Origin: Anaerolineae bacterium
Lineage (GTDB): Bacteria; Desulfobacterota; Desulfobacteria; Desulfobacterales; ETH-SRB1
DNA: 32,830 nucleotides
NCBI GenBank assembly: GCA_035529315.1
Contig: DATKWZ010000042.1
Location: 1-32,830 of the forward strand
Direction: 5' to 3'
The notes under the pieces were generated by a model. The model was given only the letters and a program-made list of their open reading frames with translations, did no database searches and was not told the origin of the DNA. This document shows positions 7,963 to 19,579 of the stretch, piece after piece. Numbering within the stretch: the stretch's first letter is position 1; every line of letters begins with the position of its first letter. The position numbers were made by a program, and so were the translations under genes.

Positions 7963-8670
7963 ATGGCATTGATGCGATTGCAAAAATTTCTCTCAATGGC
8001 GGGACTCTGTTCCAGAAGACACGGAGAAAAATATATAACCGATGGAGATGTTAAGGTAAACGGCAAGGTTGTAACTCAACTCGGCACAAAAATAGACCCG
8101 AAAAAGGATCGGGTAGAGGTTAAAGGCAAGCATATAGAGTTTAAGCAGGATCTGGTTTATATAGCTCTAAATAAACCCAGGGGCTATGTCACAAGCTGCA
8201 AACAGCCGGGCGATAAGATTGTGCTCGACCTTCTGGATATTTCAGGGCGCGTTTATCCGGTTGGACGTCTTGACAAAGATTCAACAGGGCTTTTGCTTTT
8301 AACAAATGATGGAAATCTGCATCACAAGCTTTCGCATCCTTCCTTTGATCACGAAAAAGAATATGAAGTAACAGTGGCAAGCCATATAACCGATGGAGCT
8401 CTCCTGAACATGGCAGAGGGCATGCCGATAAAGGGGACAAAAACCAGACCCGCGGAAACAAAAAGAATCTCCCCGACACAGTTTCGGATTGTGCTTAAAG
8501 AGGGCAGAAACAGACAGATACGCCGCATGGCCGGAAAAACAGGAAACAATGTCACGCACTTAAAGAGGATAAGGATCGCGAATATAAGGCTTGGAAGGCT
8601 TGCCACAGGAACCTGGCGCTATCTAACTGAAAAAGAAAAAGATGCTCTCTTAAAAACAACAGGCATCTGA
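7963..8670 (+). CDS. RsuA/RluB-family 23S/16S rRNA pseudouridine synthase
   Basis: A 235-residue enzyme with an N-terminal S4 RNA-binding domain (LQKFLSMAGLCSRRHGE to about residue 60) and a pseudouridine synthase domain. The catalytic motif is GRLDKDSTGLLLLTNDG, whose first aspartate is the nucleophile. EGRNRQIRRM lies in the C-terminal half. It isomerises a specific uridine in ribosomal RNA. The length and S4 domain suit RluB- or RsuA-type enzymes; which site is modified is not decided. It lies 15 bases after argJ, so co-transcription is likely. An ATG nine bases further in (7972) is a possible alternative start; neither start has a clear ribosome site. Confidence 0.9.
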   Translation: MALMRLQKFLSMAGLCSRRHGEKYITDGDVKVNGKVVTQLGTKIDPKKDRVEVKGKHIEFKQDLVYIALNKPRGYVTSCKQPGDKIVLDLLDISGRVYPVGRLDKDSTGLLLLTNDGNLHHKLSHPSFDHEKEYEVTVASHITDGALLNMAEGMPIKGTKTRPAETKRISPTQFRIVLKEGRNRQIRRMAGKTGNNVTHLKRIRIANIRLGRLATGTWRYLTEKEKDALLKTTGI

Positions 8671-8969
8671 AATCAGCAGGTCAGAACCAGGATATATTGA
8701 GCATTTTTCAAAGGTCTTATATTATGTTTGACCGATTACCCTGGCGACAGGGATGGAAACATTTTCCCTGTTTATTGAAACAATCCCTGCCAATCCGCAA
8801 AAAAGGATATTTTCACTGCACGGAAAAAAGACTAATGAATTGCCCGGAACACTGGCCGGATTTTTCCCAAAATAGACTTCAGCCAGAAGAAAATAAAGGG
8901 CTCTGCTGTATAAAGACCTGCAAAAACCGGATAATTTTTCTTTAATTTTAGTTGACCGCGGCATCTGTT
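8671..8969. other. Convergent intergenic gap, possibly decayed coding sequence
   Basis: About 300 bp lie between the convergent pseudouridine synthase and kdnB genes. On the plus strand, 8753-8875 reads as a 40-codon frame (ending LPGTLAGFFPK, then TAG), and after the stop protein-like sequence seems to continue. No family was recognised, so this may be an unrecognised remnant or chance. A degenerate end of the palindromic repeat lies at 8696-8719. No convincing terminator for either gene is visible. Confidence 0.3.
8696..8719 (-). repeat. Degenerate end of the MITE-like repeat
   Basis: On the minus strand this stretch reads aagacctttgaaaaatgctc with flanks, matching about 20 of 23 bases of the left end of the element at 4688. 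Only one end is present, so it is a fragment. Confidence 0.5.
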
Positions 8970-10037
8970 TTACATCCTCTGGTAGAGATCTTTTATCTTG
9001 TCTCTGGTCATTATTTTCTTCCACCCGGCCCCTAAGGCGTTTTCCCAGAGCGGCTCGAGAACAAGGGCAACATCGACCATTTTTTCAAGCTGATCCTTTT
9101 CAATGCCTGCAACAATGTTGCGCGGAAGGCAAACAGCATGTTTGTCCGCCATCCTGCGAAACTCATTAACCCCGTCGGGATAGTATTCATCAAGATAGTC
9201 AAAAACTATGCAGTTGCCTATTCCGTGGTGAATACCAAGCACAAAAGAGAGTCCGTATGAAAGGGCATGACATATTCCGACCTGAGAATAGGCAATGCTC
9301 ATCCCTCCACAATATGAGGCCATCATCAGTTTGTCATCGCTATCAGCGCCGCCATCCAAAAAAACCTCTCTGCAAAGCTCTAAAGCCTTTCCACCATAAG
9401 CTTTGCTGAAAGCATTAATATATGTGCCGTTTAACGATTCCACGCAATGTATGTAAGTGTCCATGCCTGTATAAAAACGCTGGTCAGCCGGCACGCCTGC
9501 AACCAGCTCAGGATCAAGCACAATCTGGTCAAACACCGTATGGTCTGAATTTATTCCCAGCTTTTTTTCAGGACCTGAAAGAACTGTGGTGCGGGACACC
9601 TCGGCTCCTGTCCCTGAAAGGGTGGGAATGCCGACATGATAAACCGCTGGATTTTTTATTAAGTCCCAGCCCTGGTAATCTGCGGCAGAACCCGGGTTTG
9701 TCAGCATCAGAGAAACCGCCTTGGCAAGATCCATGGTACTTCCCCCGCCTATGCCGACAACACCGTCCGGCAGTCTGTCTGAATACTCCTTAACACGCAG
9801 TGTAAGATCGTCAACATAAGCTGTTTTAGGCTCATCATTAACATTAACCCATATTATAAAATCCTTGTTTTTTGCAGAAATCCTTTTTGCCGGCCAGCTT
9901 TGCTTAAATACATCATCGACTAAAAAAACAATAAAAGAATCATCCTTGCTGCGCTTTTCAGCAAGAATATCATCAAGCTGATTAAAGCAGCCCCTGCCAA
10001 AAACAACCCGTGAAACCATTTTGAAATTACGAAACAT
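8970..10037 (-). CDS. kdnB: 3-deoxy-alpha-D-manno-octulosonate 8-oxidase KdnB
   Basis: An iron-containing alcohol dehydrogenase-fold protein of 355 residues. It starts like Shewanella KdnB (MFRNFKMVSRVVFGRG, then FNQLDDIL). GIGGGSTMDLAKAVS forms the nucleotide loop, TLSGTGAEVSRT follows, and the metal-binding region has MDTYIHCVESL and HALSYGLSFVLGIHHGIGN. KdnB oxidises C8 of Kdo to the aldehyde, which KdnA then transaminates to 8-amino-8-deoxy-Kdo. The kdnA partner lies immediately upstream on the same strand, which strongly supports the assignment over a generic alcohol dehydrogenase. The 99-base gap between the two genes holds an inverted repeat. A purine-rich AAGGGGTGG precedes the start. 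Confidence 0.88.
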   Translation of the reverse strand: MFRNFKMVSRVVFGRGCFNQLDDILAEKRSKDDSFIVFLVDDVFKQSWPAKRISAKNKDFIIWVNVNDEPKTAYVDDLTLRVKEYSDRLPDGVVGIGGGSTMDLAKAVSLMLTNPGSAADYQGWDLIKNPAVYHVGIPTLSGTGAEVSRTTVLSGPEKKLGINSDHTVFDQIVLDPELVAGVPADQRFYTGMDTYIHCVESLNGTYINAFSKAYGGKALELCREVFLDGGADSDDKLMMASYCGGMSIAYSQVGICHALSYGLSFVLGIHHGIGNCIVFDYLDEYYPDGVNEFRRMADKHAVCLPRNIVAGIEKDQLEKMVDVALVLEPLWENALGAGWKKIMTRDKIKDLYQRM

Positions 10038-10075
10038 ATAACCACCCCTTAGAACTTATTTGTTGTGTTTTGTTC

Positions 10076-10136
10076 ACCACGAAGAGCACGAAGAAATTAT
10101 AAAAGCATTAATTCTAATCTTCGTGTGTTTTGTGGT
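10076..10136. repeat. Inverted repeat between kdnA and kdnB
   Basis: The arms accacgaagagcacgaag (10076-10093) and cttcgtgtgttttgtggt (10119-10136) are imperfect inverse complements (14 of 18) around a 25-base AT-rich loop. The right arm ends at the base before the kdnA stop codon. It resembles the ACCACAGAG-type tracts elsewhere in the window and looks like a dispersed repeat; it could also affect expression between the two genes. Confidence 0.55.
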
Positions 10137-13276
<3,140 letters not shown>

Positions 13277-13292
13277 TTTCCCTCCTGTTTCT

Positions 13293-13937
13293 TTATAATC
13301 TATCCTTTTTAGATTCATATGTAAGGCAACACATCAGCCTGCCGCACAGACCGGAAATCTTCGTTGAGTTTAACGACAGCTTCTGATCCTTTGCCATACG
13401 TATAGAAACCGGTTCAAACGTATTCATGAATAAGGAGCAACAGATTGGTCGTCCGCATCTTCCGATACCACCGATCATCTTGGCCTGATTGCGTATTCCG
13501 ACCTGTCTCATCTCAATCCTGACACCGAACTGGTTGACCAGCATTTTAACGAGTTCACGAAAGTCAACACGACTATCGGCCGTAAAAAAAAAGGTCAGTT
13601 TGCTGCCATCAAAGGAGTTTTCAACAACAAACAGGTTCATTTTCAACTTTAGCTCATTGATGCATTGAATGCAGAATGCTTGAGCCGATTTTTCTTTTTC
13701 AAGGTTTTTCTCTCGCTGCTCGAAATCTTTTTCATTAGCCAGACGAAACACCTTTTTAAGCGGCCTGTCCGATAATCGTTCACAACCCGGCACGGGAAAC
13801 ACCGCAACTGTCCCAAAACAAAGACCCTGCTCTGTTTCTACAACCACACAATCTCCGCGCTTAAGAACAAATGCACCGCTGTCAAAATCGTAAACCTTGC
13901 CAAAAGAATTAAATTTTACTCCTACAATCTTTGCCAT
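13293..13937 (-). CDS. RicT/YaaT-family PSP1 domain protein
   Basis: A 214-residue PSP1-domain protein. The C-terminal half carries the cysteine-rich family segments GGIGRCGRPICCSLFM and SGLCGRLMCCLTYE, which in Bacillus RicT are part of an Fe-S-binding complex affecting RNA processing; that role is not shown for this group. The N-terminus (KIVGVKFNSFGKVYDFDSG) and LKMNLFVVENSFDG fit the family. It is somewhat shorter at the C-terminus than Bacillus YaaT. The gene lies between holB and metG, eight bases after holB. A holB-ricT-metG order is familiar from other bacteria and supports the call. Confidence 0.88.
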   Translation of the reverse strand: MAKIVGVKFNSFGKVYDFDSGAFVLKRGDCVVVETEQGLCFGTVAVFPVPGCERLSDRPLKKVFRLANEKDFEQREKNLEKEKSAQAFCIQCINELKLKMNLFVVENSFDGSKLTFFFTADSRVDFRELVKMLVNQFGVRIEMRQVGIRNQAKMIGGIGRCGRPICCSLFMNTFEPVSIRMAKDQKLSLNSTKISGLCGRLMCCLTYESKKDRL

Positions 13938-13945
13938 AATTATCT

Positions 13946-14995
13946 TTAACTATTTGTATTGTTTTGCGCAAGCTGCATTAGCATCGCTTCTAAGGTCAAC
14001 CTTAAATTAGCGCCGGCCTTAATTTTTTTCTGTGCTGTCCGGATAGCTTCAATTTTTTCTATTAATTGTTTTACCGTAAGTTTTTGTGCAACACGTTGAA
14101 TGTTATCAATCAAATCCCTGTTTATTATTTTCTCGGGACAGAATTTATATACAACAATGTCTCTCAGCCAGTATTTAATCACCTCCAGAGAATCTTGCAG
14201 GATTTCTTTATTTTTTGATAGCTCTGCTGCAAAAGCCAAAAAAGAAACAACCGGTTGTGTAGATATTTGCCCGGGCATATCAAGGTTTAATGTATTTATA
14301 AGCCAAGCGCGCCGGTTTATCCAGTTTATACGGTTCTTAGGCTCAACCATCGAAAGGGCTTTAGATAAACTCCCGTTTGCCAGAATCGCGATTGTTTTTG
14401 CATCATCATAATCAAGCCCTTCTTTGTCAACCAGAATATCTTCCAGTCTCTTGCAGGAAATCGGGTTAAATCTGATATGCTGACAGCGTGAAACAATTGT
14501 GGGGATAAGATCGAACGACTGTATGGCGGTAATTATCAAAATGGTCCGGCCGGGTGGTTCCTCAAGAACCTTAAGCAGCGCGTTGCCGGCAGAAGGGTTC
14601 ATTGCACGGGCTTCTGATATTATTACAACACGCATCCTTGCCTCGTAAGGTTTCATGGCAAGAACATCTCGCAAAGAACGTATTTGAGCAATCTTGATAT
14701 AGCCGCCTGACGGCTTAATGTGTATGATGTCAGGATGGTTTCCTGATCGGATTTTCACGCATGCCTTACAATAACAAATCCGGCTGTTTGTTGCTTGATT
14801 CGCGCTCTGAAAAAAGCTCCCTGGATTTTTACTTAGACAGTTACACGCCATGGCAAACATCATGGCTGTAGTGCGTTTGCCGACACCTTCCATGCCTGTA
14901 AAAAGAAGGGCATTAGGAATGGTGTTGTGTCGCAGAAAGGCTGTTAAAAGTTGTACCGGCTTTTTTTGATCTATTATTACCGCAAATTTGGACAC
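13946..14995 (-). CDS. holB: DNA polymerase III delta' subunit
   Basis: A 349-residue AAA+ clamp-loader subunit. It has a Walker A-like GMEGVGKRTTA near residue 35, zinc-knuckle cysteines (CN.C, CYCKAC), HPDIIHI, ISEARAMNPSAGNALLKVLEEPP as the Walker B/sensor region, and a TIVSRCQ SRC motif. Delta' helps load the beta clamp onto primed DNA. The start is GTG four bases after the HU/IHF stop; no clear ribosome site is seen, so expression may rely on coupling. It precedes ricT and metG in one transcription direction. Confidence 0.92.
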   Translation of the reverse strand: MSKFAVIIDQKKPVQLLTAFLRHNTIPNALLFTGMEGVGKRTTAMMFAMACNCLSKNPGSFFQSANQATNSRICYCKACVKIRSGNHPDIIHIKPSGGYIKIAQIRSLRDVLAMKPYEARMRVVIISEARAMNPSAGNALLKVLEEPPGRTILIITAIQSFDLIPTIVSRCQHIRFNPISCKRLEDILVDKEGLDYDDAKTIAILANGSLSKALSMVEPKNRINWINRRAWLINTLNLDMPGQISTQPVVSFLAFAAELSKNKEILQDSLEVIKYWLRDIVVYKFCPEKIINRDLIDNIQRVAQKLTVKQLIEKIEAIRTAQKKIKAGANLRLTLEAMLMQLAQNNTNS

Positions 14996-14999
14996 AAAT

Positions 15000-15275
15000 T
15001 TAATTATCTACTCTGTCTTTCAATTCTTTTCCAGCCTTAAAAAACGGAAGCTTTTTGGGCTTTATTAGAACATTATCACCTGTCTTTGGGTTTCTGCCGG
15101 TATATGCTTTGTACTCTTTTACAAAAAAGCTGTTCAGCCCGCGAATTTCAACTCTTTCTCCCTGTACCAAAGCATTCTGCATAGAACCAAAAAATATTTG
15201 AATCACCTTTGCGGCATCCGATTTTGAGACATTAGCCTTGGTTTTTAAAGCAGAAACAATCTCCAGTTTATTCAT
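15000..15275 (-). CDS. HU/IHF-family DNA-binding protein
   Basis: A 91-residue nucleoid protein. It starts with NKLEIVSALKTKANVSKSDA, has the VEIRGLNSFFVKEY saddle, and the beta-arm region has GRNPKTGDNVLIKPKKLPFF ending in KELKDRV. HU and IHF bend DNA and shape the nucleoid. The residues in the arm are IHF-alpha-like (R-N-P, K-P-K-K-L-P), but HU cannot be excluded. An AAGGAGAGG ribosome site and its own promoter precede it. holB follows after four bases. Confidence 0.92.
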   Translation of the reverse strand: MNKLEIVSALKTKANVSKSDAAKVIQIFFGSMQNALVQGERVEIRGLNSFFVKEYKAYTGRNPKTGDNVLIKPKKLPFFKAGKELKDRVDN

Positions 15276-15322
15276 ATCCTCTCCTTTTTACAATACCTGC
15301 CGTTTAATATCTTTAATGTGAA

Positions 15323-15352
15323 ATTATTAAACAGAACCTGTTTAGAAGTCAA
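15323..15352 (-). promoter_or_regulatory. Probable promoter of the HU/IHF gene
   Basis: On the minus strand TTGACT (complement of 15347-15352) and AATAAT (complement of 15323-15328) are separated by 18 bases, in the gap between the NusG paralogue and the HU/IHF gene. This would give the nucleoid gene and holB a promoter of their own within the cluster. Confidence 0.5.
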
Positions 15353-15356
15353 GCGG

Positions 15357-15884
15357 TTATAACAATATTTTTGGTAGCCTTTCAACATCATCTTCGTTCA
15401 CCTCGACTGCAGCAAACTGTCTAAGGGCTTCGATAGCAACAACAACTCTCCCCTTGCCCCTGTATTGGACAAAGGTTCCGGTCACCCCTGCAAACGGGCC
15501 GTAAATCACCATAACAGGATCCTTTTTTTTTAAACAGGTGCCGGTTAAAACCTTGTTGTCTCCCGACACCATGATTTTAAGTGATTCAACGGTCTCTGCA
15601 GCAACAGAGATCGGCCCTTCTTTGTTGCCGATTAAACGGACAGTCCCGGCTGTCTTTAAAATTTCAATATGGCTGGCATGGTGCAAGTCGGTTTTTAAAA
15701 ACAGGTACCCTGGGAAAAGAGGTGTTCTTATCATTAACCGTCTGTCACGGCGCCTGCTTTTTACCAGGATCTTTGGCAGGAAAACCTCAAACGATTTTTT
15801 GGCCAGAGCGTCATTAACTACATTCTCGAACCTGCTTTTCGTATGCACAACATACCACAGACGATTAATCTGTTTTATTTTCAT
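15357..15884 (-). CDS. NusG paralogue (RfaH/UpxY/LoaP-type antiterminator)
   Basis: A 175-residue protein with an NGN domain (NRLWYVVHTKSRFENVVND to about residue 110, including TPLFPGYLFLKTD) and a C-terminal KOW motif (YGPFAGVTGTFVQYRGKGR). NusG itself normally sits with secE and rplK, which are absent here. The KKSFEVFLPKILVKSRRRDRR region also looks like the specialised NusG paralogues that promote elongation through long surface-polysaccharide or secondary-metabolite operons. Its place directly after lptD (18 bases) fits a role in envelope gene expression, but that is inference. No strong ribosome site is seen. Confidence 0.8.
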   Translation of the reverse strand: MKIKQINRLWYVVHTKSRFENVVNDALAKKSFEVFLPKILVKSRRRDRRLMIRTPLFPGYLFLKTDLHHASHIEILKTAGTVRLIGNKEGPISVAAETVESLKIMVSGDNKVLTGTCLKKKDPVMVIYGPFAGVTGTFVQYRGKGRVVVAIEALRQFAAVEVNEDDVERLPKILL

Positions 15885-15902
15885 TTAACGACTCAAACTC
15901 CG

Positions 15903-18302
15903 TTACAGCGGCTCTTCCATCATGCGCCCAACCATATCTCTACCAAATTCTCCAAGCCCGTACAGACCAATTATAAATGCATATTTCCTGTCATTATCCT
16001 CGTGCGAGTAGTTAAAATCTATGGACCAGCACTGGGCCTTGTACAAACATCCAATGCTTTTCCTAATATCCCAGGTCCCGTAAAGATTACGCTCATAATC
16101 AGCATATACGTTTAGCTGCTCCGATACTGCCAGGGTTATATCGGTGTAAATAGATTCGCTCGAGTCTTGGGCATACCTGTGTTCAACAAAGAGGCTGTCT
16201 CCACGCTCATCAATTAATTTTGCCGCAACATTATGTGATTTAAAATTGCTTTCATATTGAGACCATGTGGCATCTGCCTGCGCAGAAACATATCGGACAG
16301 GGGCTATCTCTATCTCGCCATAGATTGTAGAAAAAGGCCGCTTTTCCTTTTGATTTGCCCAATTGGAAGGAGTGTCCTCTTTTGCCTCGTTAATGTTATA
16401 ACTCTGCTCCAGCTTTAAACGGCAAAACTGATTATAGGTATAGTCAGCGGTTTCATCATTGTTGTCTTTCGCTGTTTCATCATTATCGCTTTCATCATGG
16501 CTGTCTTTGTTTGTGTTGCTGGTCTGCGATTTTGATGTAAAAATATTGGTCAAAGAATATGTTACAAGGTTTGTTCTAACAATATTGTCAACAGCATCAA
16601 ACTGGGGATATTTATTGCTCTGATCCTTTTCTGGTATATATTGATATATTACCTGCGGTGTTATTGCATGCCTTATCTTGTTAATCCGGCTTTTTTGAAA
16701 GCTGTATATTCTATAAATGTTTGAAGAAAGGTCTAATTTGACATCATACATTTCTCTGTACAGCGTTGCCTTATCAGAGGAGCTATATTCCTCTTTGTCA
16801 AAATACCAGGCTGTTTCCCGAAACCCTGCAGATGGTTCAAAAGAAAGGTAATGTTTGAATCTTAATGGCAAATACAATCTTGGATATGCATCCATCCTGT
16901 GAGCACTTGGAGCAGCCTCTGAAGCATCCTCTCTGTAGAAATATGTATATTTGGAATTGAGGTCAAAATAAAGGGGTGTGCCGAACACCTGCTGTTTGGA
17001 TGCATTAAAATCAACAATCGGCAGCATCTGTATGGTTGTATCTGTTTCCTCCTGGCGACGGGTTATGACATTATCATACCAGCGGGTCTCGGCATTAAGG
17101 CTGAATTGTGACCAGCTCTTGTTTATGCTCAGGCTGTTTACCCTTGTTGAATCAGTATAATCGTCAATGCCTCTGCCGAAACTTTTGTTAAAAAAGTTAT
17201 CGGTTTTTTCAAACCCGGTATATCCGTCCTTAAATTCGTCAAGGTAATCCTGATCACTGACAATATCTATGTCCAGTTTTGCGGTAAAACCATTAGGCAA
17301 AGCCTTATCATGTTTCATCCTGAACCAGTATCGGTCTGAATTGGGCCGCAACACACCATCGTCCGCATATCCCCATTCTTCGCTCGATTCCAGTTCTACC
17401 TTCCTGTCCCGCAAAAAGTCATACATCATGGTTCCTTTTGACTTTTCATCTAAAACATAGCGGTATTCAAAACCTGTTTTTTCTCCCCTGCGTCCAATAT
17501 GGTGGTAATATAAGGTTGCATCCGAACTTTCGTTAATAGCCCAGTAAAAAGGCTGTATGTATTCCTCCCATTTCCGTTCCGAATATGCTATTTGTGGCGG
17601 CAAAAGGCCGGACTGTCTCTTTATCTTTGCAGGAAAAACCAAAAAGGGTGTGTACAACACAGGAACCTTTTTTGCCCAAAGAGCCGCGTGATTAACAAAA
17701 CCATATCCTTCAATGGTAACCTTCAGGTTTTTCCCTGTTATTTTCCATGCCGGATAATCGCCATCACATGTTGTAAGGCTGCCCTTGGCGATGGCATAAG
17801 AGTTTTTTCCTGTCTTTTGTATTTTATCCCCTTTTATGTAAAAATGGTTTTCCTTAATAAATATTGTTCCATTATATGCTGTTCCGATTTCAGCCTCCAG
17901 ATCCATCTCCATCTTATCGCCGACAAGCACATCCTCACCTACCGTCATTATTGCATGGCCGACAGCCAGCACCTCCATGGTTTTATCATCAAAACGAACA
18001 AAATCGGCTGTAAGCCTTTTGTCCTGCTTTGTTACGACAACATTTCCTTTTGCAATATGTTGGCTGGTTTTTTTATCAAAGCTTATTTCATCGGCAGTAA
18101 TATGCCAGGGCTCGGCAGGATCATCATCAAACAATCGCTCAGGGCCCTGTGCAAAAGAAACCATTGCGGTTGCAATTATAATAAGAAAGATAAGAAACAG
18201 ACGGGGAATAACATAACGAAAAGAGCTTAAAAACAGTCTATGTGTTCTAATCAATCTATAAACACAGCTATAATCTTTGCATTGCGTTCTGTTGTAAAGC
18301 AT
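15903..18302 (-). CDS. lptD: LPS-assembly protein LptD
   Basis: LptD is the outer-membrane beta-barrel that with LptE inserts lipopolysaccharide into the outer leaflet. The start given yields about 799 residues. A signal peptide (hydrophobic LFLIFLIIIATAMVSFAQG) is followed by an OstA/LptA-like periplasmic domain (WHITADEISFDKKTSQHIAKG, then ADFVRFDD). After that comes the LptD segment (PVLYTPFLVFPAKIKRQSGLLPPQ) and a long, aromatic-rich barrel ending near the stop. The start is uncertain: ATG 18302 is used, but a GTG at 18383 overlapping the end of purM would add 27 residues, and a shorter N-terminus nearer the hydrophobic stretch is possible. No ribosome site decides it. An acidic low-complexity stretch (DESDNDETAKDNNDETAD) interrupts the barrel region. 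Confidence 0.92.
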   Translation of the reverse strand: MLYNRTQCKDYSCVYRLIRTHRLFLSSFRYVIPRLFLIFLIIIATAMVSFAQGPERLFDDDPAEPWHITADEISFDKKTSQHIAKGNVVVTKQDKRLTADFVRFDDKTMEVLAVGHAIMTVGEDVLVGDKMEMDLEAEIGTAYNGTIFIKENHFYIKGDKIQKTGKNSYAIAKGSLTTCDGDYPAWKITGKNLKVTIEGYGFVNHAALWAKKVPVLYTPFLVFPAKIKRQSGLLPPQIAYSERKWEEYIQPFYWAINESSDATLYYHHIGRRGEKTGFEYRYVLDEKSKGTMMYDFLRDRKVELESSEEWGYADDGVLRPNSDRYWFRMKHDKALPNGFTAKLDIDIVSDQDYLDEFKDGYTGFEKTDNFFNKSFGRGIDDYTDSTRVNSLSINKSWSQFSLNAETRWYDNVITRRQEETDTTIQMLPIVDFNASKQQVFGTPLYFDLNSKYTYFYREDASEAAPSAHRMDAYPRLYLPLRFKHYLSFEPSAGFRETAWYFDKEEYSSSDKATLYREMYDVKLDLSSNIYRIYSFQKSRINKIRHAITPQVIYQYIPEKDQSNKYPQFDAVDNIVRTNLVTYSLTNIFTSKSQTSNTNKDSHDESDNDETAKDNNDETADYTYNQFCRLKLEQSYNINEAKEDTPSNWANQKEKRPFSTIYGEIEIAPVRYVSAQADATWSQYESNFKSHNVAAKLIDERGDSLFVEHRYAQDSSESIYTDITLAVSEQLNVYADYERNLYGTWDIRKSIGCLYKAQCWSIDFNYSHEDNDRKYAFIIGLYGLGEFGRDMVGRMMEEPL

Positions 18303-18373
18303 TGAGTATGATTTTTTTCTATTTTTTTGTGACTGCGGAAGGATTGTGATATGTTTCGCTATATAAATATTTG

Positions 18374-19417
18374 CTAAACCCACTTGATGCGCCGGGCAGA
18401 TTCTTTTCTTTTAACTATCTCCCCTATTATAAATCCTTTCTCTTTCATAGCGCTAAGCCGCTCCAGCATATCCTGTGCCGAACCTTCAGGAACAATCGCT
18501 ATCATCCCGATTCCATTATTAAAAGTGCGCATCATCTCGTTATCGGATATATTGCCGGCCTTTTTCAAAAAAGGAAACACAGAGGGCATATCCCAACTTT
18601 CTTTGTGCATCACAATATTGCATCCTTTTGGTATTATGCGCAAAACGTTGTCTTCAATACCTCCGCCTGTAATATGAGCAAGCCCGCATATTGGCAGCCC
18701 CTTGCGTATACGATAAATAGCTGACGAATATATTTTTGTTGGGGTAAGAAGCTCTTCACCCACTGTTTGACCAAACTCAGGAACATAATCATCGATTTTT
18801 AGTTTCAAAATATCAAAACAGATCTTTCGAGCCAAAGAATATCCGTTGCTGTGAAGGCCGCTGGATGCTATTCCGATAACCTTGTTGCCGACATGAATTT
18901 CAGACCCGTCAATAATCTTACTGTTATCAACCAGACCCACGGCAAAACCTGCCAAGTCATATTCATTTTCTTTATAAAAGCCCGGCATTTCCGCTGTTTC
19001 GCCACCTATCAGAGCACAATCTGCCTGCCTGCAGCCCTCTGCGACCCCCCCGATAATTGCTGTGGCAATTTTTGTGTTCAACATCCCTATTGACAGATAA
19101 TCTAGAAAAAACAGCGGCTTGGCGCCTTGCACAATGACATCGTTTACACACATGGCTACAAGGTCAATCCCGACAGTGTCATGTTTGTCCATCATAAAGG
19201 CTATCTTAAGCTTTGTTCCGACTCCGTCTGTTGAGCTTACAAGAACCGGGCTGTCCATCTTTGCAAGGTTAAGCGAATAAAGCCCTCCGAACCCTCCAAT
19301 CTCACCTATAACGCCAGCTCTGGGCGTCTGTTTTGCAATCTTTTTTATGGCCTTAACAAGGTTGTTGGCCTTGTCAATATCTACGCCCGAATCAGCATAG
19401 GTCAAGGGCTTATTCAT
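18374..19417 (-). CDS. purM: Phosphoribosylformylglycinamidine cyclo-ligase PurM
   Basis: PurM (AIR synthetase) closes the imidazole ring in de novo purine synthesis, ATP-dependently, in the cytosol. The 347-residue protein has YADSGVDIDKAN at the start, LVSSTDGVGTKLKIA, GIDLVAMCVND, IGGETAEMPG, GLHSNGYSL and the substrate-site segment HITGGGIEDNV. The start at 19417 is preferred over 19432 because GGGAG lies just before it on the minus strand. It heads the cluster leading into lptD. Its upstream gap is shared with the divergently transcribed alaC. Confidence 0.96.
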   Translation of the reverse strand: MNKPLTYADSGVDIDKANNLVKAIKKIAKQTPRAGVIGEIGGFGGLYSLNLAKMDSPVLVSSTDGVGTKLKIAFMMDKHDTVGIDLVAMCVNDVIVQGAKPLFFLDYLSIGMLNTKIATAIIGGVAEGCRQADCALIGGETAEMPGFYKENEYDLAGFAVGLVDNSKIIDGSEIHVGNKVIGIASSGLHSNGYSLARKICFDILKLKIDDYVPEFGQTVGEELLTPTKIYSSAIYRIRKGLPICGLAHITGGGIEDNVLRIIPKGCNIVMHKESWDMPSVFPFLKKAGNISDNEMMRTFNNGIGMIAIVPEGSAQDMLERLSAMKEKGFIIGEIVKRKESARRIKWV

Positions 19418-19504
19418 GTTTATCTCCCACAAAAAACCATCCTTTACTAATAGACAACTATTTAAAAATTAAACCGATTTAGACTGAAAGTCAAAACAAT
19501 TTTT

Positions 19505-19533
19505 TTGACATAAAGTTCTTTGTGTTGTAGTTT
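19505..19533 (+). promoter_or_regulatory. Possible promoter of alaC-hom-thrH
   Basis: An exact -35 TTGACA at 19505-19510 is followed after 17 bases by a weak -10 (TAGTTT, 19528-19533), about 45 bases before the alaC start in the divergent gap. Confidence 0.4.
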
Positions 19534-19579
19534 AGCAAAAAATTAACTATTTATTTTTATAGGGTACGAGGTTGTTTTT

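Noticed and set aside
8697..8945. 82-codon plus-strand frame between the pseudouridine synthase and kdnB
   Set aside because: It has no ribosome site or recognisable domain and overlaps a repeat end; it looks like chance or decayed sequence.
17592..18230. 212-codon plus-strand frame opposite lptD
   Set aside because: It is antisense to a clear lptD coding region and has no domain or ribosome site.
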